Origin: Pseudomonadota bacterium
GTDB taxonomy: Bacteria > Pseudomonadota > Gammaproteobacteria > Burkholderiales > Burkholderiaceae
Length of the DNA: 10,813 nt
NCBI GenBank assembly: GCA_021778935.1
Contig: JAJYBQ010000060.1
Coordinates: 1 to 10,813, forward strand
Direction: 5' to 3'
Shown piece by piece: positions 7,418-10,813 of the stretch; within the stretch, counting starts at the first letter, position 1; the number at the start of each line of letters is the position of its first letter. The notes under the pieces were generated by a model. It was not told the origin of the DNA, ran no database searches, and saw only the letters and a program-made list of their open reading frames with translations. A program made the position numbers and the translations under genes.

Positions 7418-8725
7418 TTACGCCTGCTGCGCAAGCGACATCGTGGAATCGCGCAATTCGTCGAAGACGAGAATGGCGCGAAAATCATTCACATTCGTAT
7501 GCGTCGGACCGGTGATGAGCGAGTCGCCCAGCGCCTCGAAGAATGTGTGTGCGTCGTGCAGCGCGAGATCGTCGGGCGGCGTGCGCCCGAGCGCACGGGC
7601 TCGGGCCAGGGTGGACGGATCCAGATACGCGCCGGCGATCGCCTCCGTGCCGTCGATGCCGTCGGTGTCGGCCGCGATCGCAACGATGCCCGGATGTTCT
7701 CGCAATGCGATGCCGAGTGCGAGGAGGAATTCGACATTGCGTCCTCCCCGTCCGGGTCCCGGTGCGGTGACGGTCGTTTCGCCCCCGGACAGCAGCACGC
7801 ACGGCGGCGGGAATGGCTGTCGGTGCCGGGCGACCTGCAGCGCGATGCCGGCCATCGCGGTGCCGAGTTCGCGCGCCTCGCCTTCGATCGCGTCGCCCAG
7901 GATGTGGGTCGGAATGCCCCGCGCGCGCGCCGCGCGGGCGGCAGCATCCAGCGCGGCCTGCGGCGTGGCGATCAGGCGGTACGCCGTCGCGGCCAGTCGG
8001 GGATCGTCCGGCTTGACGGACTCTCCGGCCCCGCTTTCCAGCGCCGCGACGACTTCGGGGGCGACTGCAATCCGGTGGCGCCGCAATACCGCGAGGGCAT
8101 CGCCGCAGGTCGTCGGATCGCCCATCGTCGGTCCGGACGCGATGTCGAGCGGATCGTCTCCCGGCACGTCGGAAATCGCAAGTGTCACGACGCGCGCGGG
8201 GTGGCAGGCGGCTGCAAGGCGGCCGCCCTTGATCGCCGAACAATGGCGGCGGACGCAATTCATTTCCCGAATGCTTGCGCCCGACGCGAGCAGCGCCCGA
8301 TACAAGGCCTGCTTGTGTGCGAGCGTGAGGCCGGGCACGGGAAGCGGCAAGAGTGCGGAGCCGCCGCCCGAAAGCAGGCACAGCACCAGATCGTCGGGTC
8401 CCAGGCCGTGTACCAACCGGAGCATGCGCTCGGCTGCCGCGAGGCCTGCCGGGTCGGGAATCGGGTGACCAGCCTCGACGATCTCGACCCGATCGCAGGA
8501 AACCGCGTGGCCATGGGGGGTGACGACGAGACCTGCGAGCGGTCCCGGAAACCGCGTTTCGACCGCGCGAGCCATTGCCGCCGCCGCCTTGCCGGCGCCG
8601 ATCACGATGGTGCGGCCGGTCCCCGGCCGGGGCAAGTGTGGTGGGATGCAATGCTCCGGTTGCGCGGACGCGACTGCGGCGTCGAAGAGTGTGCGCAGCA
8701 GTCCTCGTGGCGGCTGCCGAATCAT
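7418..8725 (-). CDS. Glycerate 2-kinase, MOFRL family (GckA/TtuD type)
   Basis: This 435-residue protein matches the two-domain type-II glycerate kinase, which phosphorylates D-glycerate with ATP to 2-phosphoglycerate. The N-terminal domain (about 8-240) has IGAGKAAAAMA with Lys46, corresponding to the conserved active-site lysine of the family. It also has LSGGGSALLPLP and MNCVRRHCSAIKGGRLA, with conserved arginine and lysine, then SDVPGDDPLDIASGPTMGD. The C-terminal MOFRL domain (about 305-415) has LSGGETTVT, GRGGRNVEFLL, ADTDGIDGTEAIAGAY and SLITGPTHTNVNDF. Older databases call such genes hydroxypyruvate reductase (ttuD), a label now known to be often wrong. The start codon overlaps the thioesterase stop as ATGA, indicating translational coupling. 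The enzyme would serve glyoxylate, glycolate, tartrate or serine breakdown, which cannot be decided from this window. Confidence 0.92.
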   Translation of the reverse strand: MIRQPPRGLLRTLFDAAVASAQPEHCIPPHLPRPGTGRTIVIGAGKAAAAMARAVETRFPGPLAGLVVTPHGHAVSCDRVEIVEAGHPIPDPAGLAAAERMLRLVHGLGPDDLVLCLLSGGGSALLPLPVPGLTLAHKQALYRALLASGASIREMNCVRRHCSAIKGGRLAAACHPARVVTLAISDVPGDDPLDIASGPTMGDPTTCGDALAVLRRHRIAVAPEVVAALESGAGESVKPDDPRLAATAYRLIATPQAALDAAARAARARGIPTHILGDAIEGEARELGTAMAGIALQVARHRQPFPPPCVLLSGGETTVTAPGPGRGGRNVEFLLALGIALREHPGIVAIAADTDGIDGTEAIAGAYLDPSTLARARALGRTPPDDLALHDAHTFFEALGDSLITGPTHTNVNDFRAILVFDELRDSTMSLAQQA

Positions 8726-9108
8726 TCCGGGACCGGCTGCGGGCGTCGGTCGGGGCCGATATGCACGTAGACCAGCGTCGCCTCCGTCACTCTTATGATC
8801 TCGCCGATTCCGTTGGCGCGCTCCGCATAGACGGCGATGTCGACCGTCACCGATGTGCGCCCGACCCGCTGGAGCCGTGCGTAGAACGACAGCAGATCGC
8901 CGACGAACACCGGCTCATGGAAAACGAAGCTGGTCACCGCCACCGTGGCAACCCGACCCCGGGCGCGCCGCGATGCCGCGATGGCGCCTGCGATGTCCGC
9001 CTGCGACATGATCCAGCCGCCGAACACGTCCCCGTACATGTTGGCGTCGGCGGGCAGGGGCACGACGCGCAGCGTCGGATCTTCCTCGGGCAGGGGGACG
9101 GTCATCAT
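8722..9108 (-). CDS. yciA: Acyl-CoA thioesterase, YciA-type hotdog fold
   Basis: This 128-residue protein has the single-hotdog layout and length of YciA (132 residues in E. coli). The core DANMYGDVFGGWIMSQADIAGAIA matches the family closely, with the catalytic Asp38 in SQAD. RVATVAVTSFVFHEPVFVGDLLSFYARL and the TEATLVYVHI strand near the C-terminus also match. It hydrolyses acyl-CoA to free acid and CoA in the cytoplasm, with broad chain-length use in known members. Two adjacent ATG codons (9108 and 9105) are possible; GGAG lies 5 nt from the first and 8 nt from the second. The frame is open to 9504, but that N-terminal part resembles no family sequence and would cross the divergent exporter gene. 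Its stop overlaps the glycerate kinase start. Confidence 0.93.
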   Translation of the reverse strand: MMTVPLPEEDPTLRVVPLPADANMYGDVFGGWIMSQADIAGAIAASRRARGRVATVAVTSFVFHEPVFVGDLLSFYARLQRVGRTSVTVDIAVYAERANGIGEIIRVTEATLVYVHIGPDRRPQPVPE

Positions 9109-9113
9109 GGTTT

Positions 9114-9117
9114 CTCC
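9114..9117 (-). promoter_or_regulatory. Ribosome binding site of the thioesterase
   Basis: GGAG on the minus strand sits 5 nt from ATG 9108 and 8 nt from ATG 9105. It fixes the short start of the thioesterase against longer open-frame alternatives. Confidence 0.6.
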
Positions 9118-9130
9118 GATGTCCAGGAAG

Positions 9131-9149
9131 GATAACGCGCGATAATCGC
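9131..9149. repeat. GATAA direct repeat and short palindrome in the divergent intergenic region
   Basis: GATAA occurs at 9131-9135 and 9141-9145, exactly ten bases apart (one helical turn). GCGAT-A-ATCGC at 9139-9149 is a perfect five-base palindrome around a single centre base. The site lies between the thioesterase start and the exporter start, close to the transcription start expected from the -10 candidate at 9154-9159. It could be an operator, but it is short enough to be chance. Confidence 0.3.
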
Positions 9150-9153
9150 AAAA

Positions 9154-9159
9154 ATCATA
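9154..9159 (-). promoter_or_regulatory. Possible -10 element for the thioesterase-glycerate kinase genes
   Basis: TATGAT on the minus strand matches five of six -10 bases and lies in the most AT-rich patch of the 166-nt intergenic region (about 9141-9165), about 45 nt before ATG 9108. I see no good -35 hexamer at 16-18 nt. I also see no convincing promoter for the + strand exporter. Confidence 0.3.
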
Positions 9160-9260
9160 CTGTTTCCGACTTGTCGTGCGTTCCGCGAACCGGTTGCCGG
9201 CCATTTTGCTCGCACTCCCGGTTTCCGGGGCCGCGCGGAAGGAGCGGGTGTCCAGCTTCC

Positions 9261-9265
9261 AGGGA
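9261..9265 (+). promoter_or_regulatory. Ribosome binding site supporting the exporter start at 9275
   Basis: AGGGA lies 9 nt before ATG 9275. The in-frame ATG at 9293 has only a weak GGAA at 8 nt or more. An upstream GTG at 9248 has GGAAGGAG only 3 nt away, which is too close. Confidence 0.4.
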
Positions 9266-9274
9266 AACGATGCG

Positions 9275-10813
9275 ATGCGCGGAATTCGACCCATGCCCAC
9301 CCATGGCGCGGCAATCCCGGCGAGCCCGGACGAGCCTCGCCGGGATTGGCAGACCTTGCGATTTCTCTTGCCATATTTGTGGGAATACAAGGTCCGTGTC
9401 GCCTTGGCGGTCACCTGCATGGTGCTCGGCAAACTCGCGCTGATCGGCGTCCCAATCCTGCTGAAGCGCATCGTCAACACGCTGACCGTTCCGCCGGCGG
9501 CCAACGCCGCCCTCGTGCCGGTCGCACTGGTGGCTGCCTACGGCGCGCTGCGTCTGGGGACGTCCCTGTTTTCCGAGCTGCGGGAGTTTTTCTTCGCAAA
9601 GGTGACGCAGGCGACGGTGCGCAAACTGGCGCTCAGGACGTTCCGCCACCTGCATGAACTGTCGTTGCGTTTTCACCTGGAGCGGCGCACCGGGGCGGTA
9701 ACGCGCGAGATCGATCATGGCATCCGCGGCATTTCCTCACTCGTGAGCTTCACGCTGTACTCCATCCTGCCGACGCTGTTCGAGATCGCGGTGGTATTCG
9801 GCTATCTCCTGCTGCACTACGAGATCTGGTTTGCGGTCATCGTCGCAGCAAGCTTGGCGGCCTATATCGGCTACACGCTGCTGGTTACCAACTATCGCAC
9901 GCGGATCCGTCGCCAAGTCAATGAGCTCGATGCGAAGGCGTCATCGAACGCGGTCGATGCCCTGCTGAACTACGAAACCGTCAAGTACTTCAACAACGAA
10001 GAGTACGAAGCCAAACGGTACGATGCCACCCTCGCGTTGCAGGAGGGAGCGGCATTGCGGGTTCAGCAATCCCTGAATCTCCTGAACGGTGGCCAGCAGG
10101 CGATCATCGCCGTGGGCCTCACGCTGCTGCTGTGGCGCGCCGCGCTCGGGGTGCGTTCGGGCGCTCTGTCGATCGGTGACCTGGTGCTTGTCAATGCCTT
10201 CATGCTGCAGTTGTACGCCCCGCTCAATTTCCTCGGCGTCATCTACCGCGAGGTGCGGCAGGCGTTGACCGACATGGATCGGATGTTTCGCCTGTTGCAA
10301 CAGAATCGCGAAGTTGCCGACCGTCCGGACGCCCGTCCGCTGGTGCTCGGTCCGGATCGCTCGCTGGAGGTGCGCTTCGTGCACGTTTCATTCGGGTACG
10401 ATCCGCGCCGGCAGGTGTTGCACGATGTGCATTTCACGATTCCGCCGCGCACCACCTGCGCGGTGGTCGGCGCGACCGGATCCGGAAAATCGACCCTCGC
10501 TCGCCTGCTCTTCCGGTTCTACGACGTTCAGGGCGGCGCGGTGCTGATCGGCGGCCAGGACATCCGCGGCTGCACGCAGCGGTCGTTGCGCGCGGCCATT
10601 GGCATCGTTCCGCAGGACACCGTGCTGTTCAACGAGTCGATCGAATACAACATCGCCTATGGGCGTCCCGGCGCCACCCACGAGGAGGTTGTCGCCGCGG
10701 CGCGTGCGGCGCACATCCACGATTTCGTCGAAACGCTACCGGACGGCTATCGCACCCTCGTCGGCGAGCGCGGGCTCAAGCTTTCGGGCGGGGAAAAGCA
10801 GCGGGTGGCGATC
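9275..10813 (+). CDS. Atm1-type ABC exporter, permease-ATPase fusion (3' truncated by window)
   Basis: The frame is open to the window edge, giving 513 residues of a half-transporter that normally has about 600. The membrane domain shows hydrophobic segments near 40-62, 78-98, 160-180, 184-204, 273-291 and 300-320. The stretch LLNYETVKYFNNEEYEAKRYD (about 230-250) is a strong marker of the Atm1/HMT1 group. The ATPase domain has Walker A GATGSGKST (399-407), a Q-loop at IVPQDTVLFN (Gln447) and signature LSGGEKQR (503-510); Walker B and the H-loop lie beyond the window. Residues recalled from the Novosphingobium Atm1 glutathione pocket (Y195, R206, R210, N269, Q272, G319) all match here with an offset of two (Y197, R208, R212, N271, Q274, G321). 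Export of glutathione conjugates, persulfide or metal-glutathione complexes across the inner membrane is therefore likely. It is transcribed divergently from the thioesterase. ATG 9293 is an alternative start. Confidence 0.93.
   Translation, partial: MRGIRPMPTHGAAIPASPDEPRRDWQTLRFLLPYLWEYKVRVALAVTCMVLGKLALIGVPILLKRIVNTLTVPPAANAALVPVALVAAYGALRLGTSLFSELREFFFAKVTQATVRKLALRTFRHLHELSLRFHLERRTGAVTREIDHGIRGISSLVSFTLYSILPTLFEIAVVFGYLLLHYEIWFAVIVAASLAAYIGYTLLVTNYRTRIRRQVNELDAKASSNAVDALLNYETVKYFNNEEYEAKRYDATLALQEGAALRVQQSLNLLNGGQQAIIAVGLTLLLWRAALGVRSGALSIGDLVLVNAFMLQLYAPLNFLGVIYREVRQALTDMDRMFRLLQQNREVADRPDARPLVLGPDRSLEVRFVHVSFGYDPRRQVLHDVHFTIPPRTTCAVVGATGSGKSTLARLLFRFYDVQGGAVLIGGQDIRGCTQRSLRAAIGIVPQDTVLFNESIEYNIAYGRPGATHEEVVAAARAAHIHDFVETLPDGYRTLVGERGLKLSGGEKQRVAI

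Noticed and set aside
7211..8770. Open frame of 519 codons on the plus strand opposite the diguanylate cyclase start and the glycerate kinase gene
   Set aside because: It spans two real genes and an intergenic gap in antisense and has no domain or ribosome site. It is a GC-rich shadow frame.
5068..9108. Possible new defence or mobile system in the central part of the window
   Set aside because: I looked for nucleases, integrases, toxins, repeats, tRNA genes and composition shifts and saw none. All frames here match metabolic or signalling families.
9109..9504. Longer N-terminus for the thioesterase
   Set aside because: The extra residues lack family similarity and would overlap the divergent exporter gene. 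A GGAG site supports the start at 9108 or 9105.

Overview
This is a GC-rich chromosomal window with seven protein genes packed almost end to end, all from recognisable bacterial families. Gene content (long phosphoenolpyruvate carboxylase, YciA thioesterase, Atm1-type exporter, MOFRL glycerate kinase, beta-oxidation pair) and the GC-rich codon use suggest a proteobacterium, most likely a betaproteobacterium. That placement is inference; no rRNA or other marker gene is present. I see no phage, transposon, CRISPR, tRNA or rRNA sequence.

Left part (2-6051, + strand): the 3' end of a multifunctional 3-hydroxyacyl-CoA dehydrogenase/enoyl-CoA hydratase is followed 10 nt later by a thiolase. Together they cover the last three steps of fatty-acid beta-oxidation. 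After a 62-nt gap comes ppc (phosphoenolpyruvate carboxylase, refilling oxaloacetate), then, 23 nt after its stop, a zinc-free quinone oxidoreductase of the PIG3/QOR type. An inverted repeat at 6053-6094 separates this strand from the converging genes.

Right part (6106-9108, - strand): read right to left, a YciA-type acyl-CoA thioesterase overlaps by ATGA with a glycerate 2-kinase of the MOFRL class. After 49 nt comes a diguanylate cyclase with a Rossmann-like N-terminal domain, a PAS domain and an intact GGDEF domain. The thioesterase start is divergent from an Atm1-type ABC exporter (9275 to the window end, + strand, truncated by the window), with a 166-nt shared intergenic region that holds weak promoter and operator candidates.

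Functional links: acetyl-CoA from beta-oxidation, anaplerosis through PEP carboxylase, 2-phosphoglycerate from glycerate kinase (two steps from PEP) and acyl-CoA release by the thioesterase all belong to central carbon and acyl-CoA metabolism. The neighbourhood is mostly housekeeping. I did not find a convincing new multi-gene system; the least ordinary item is the domain layout of the diguanylate cyclase.
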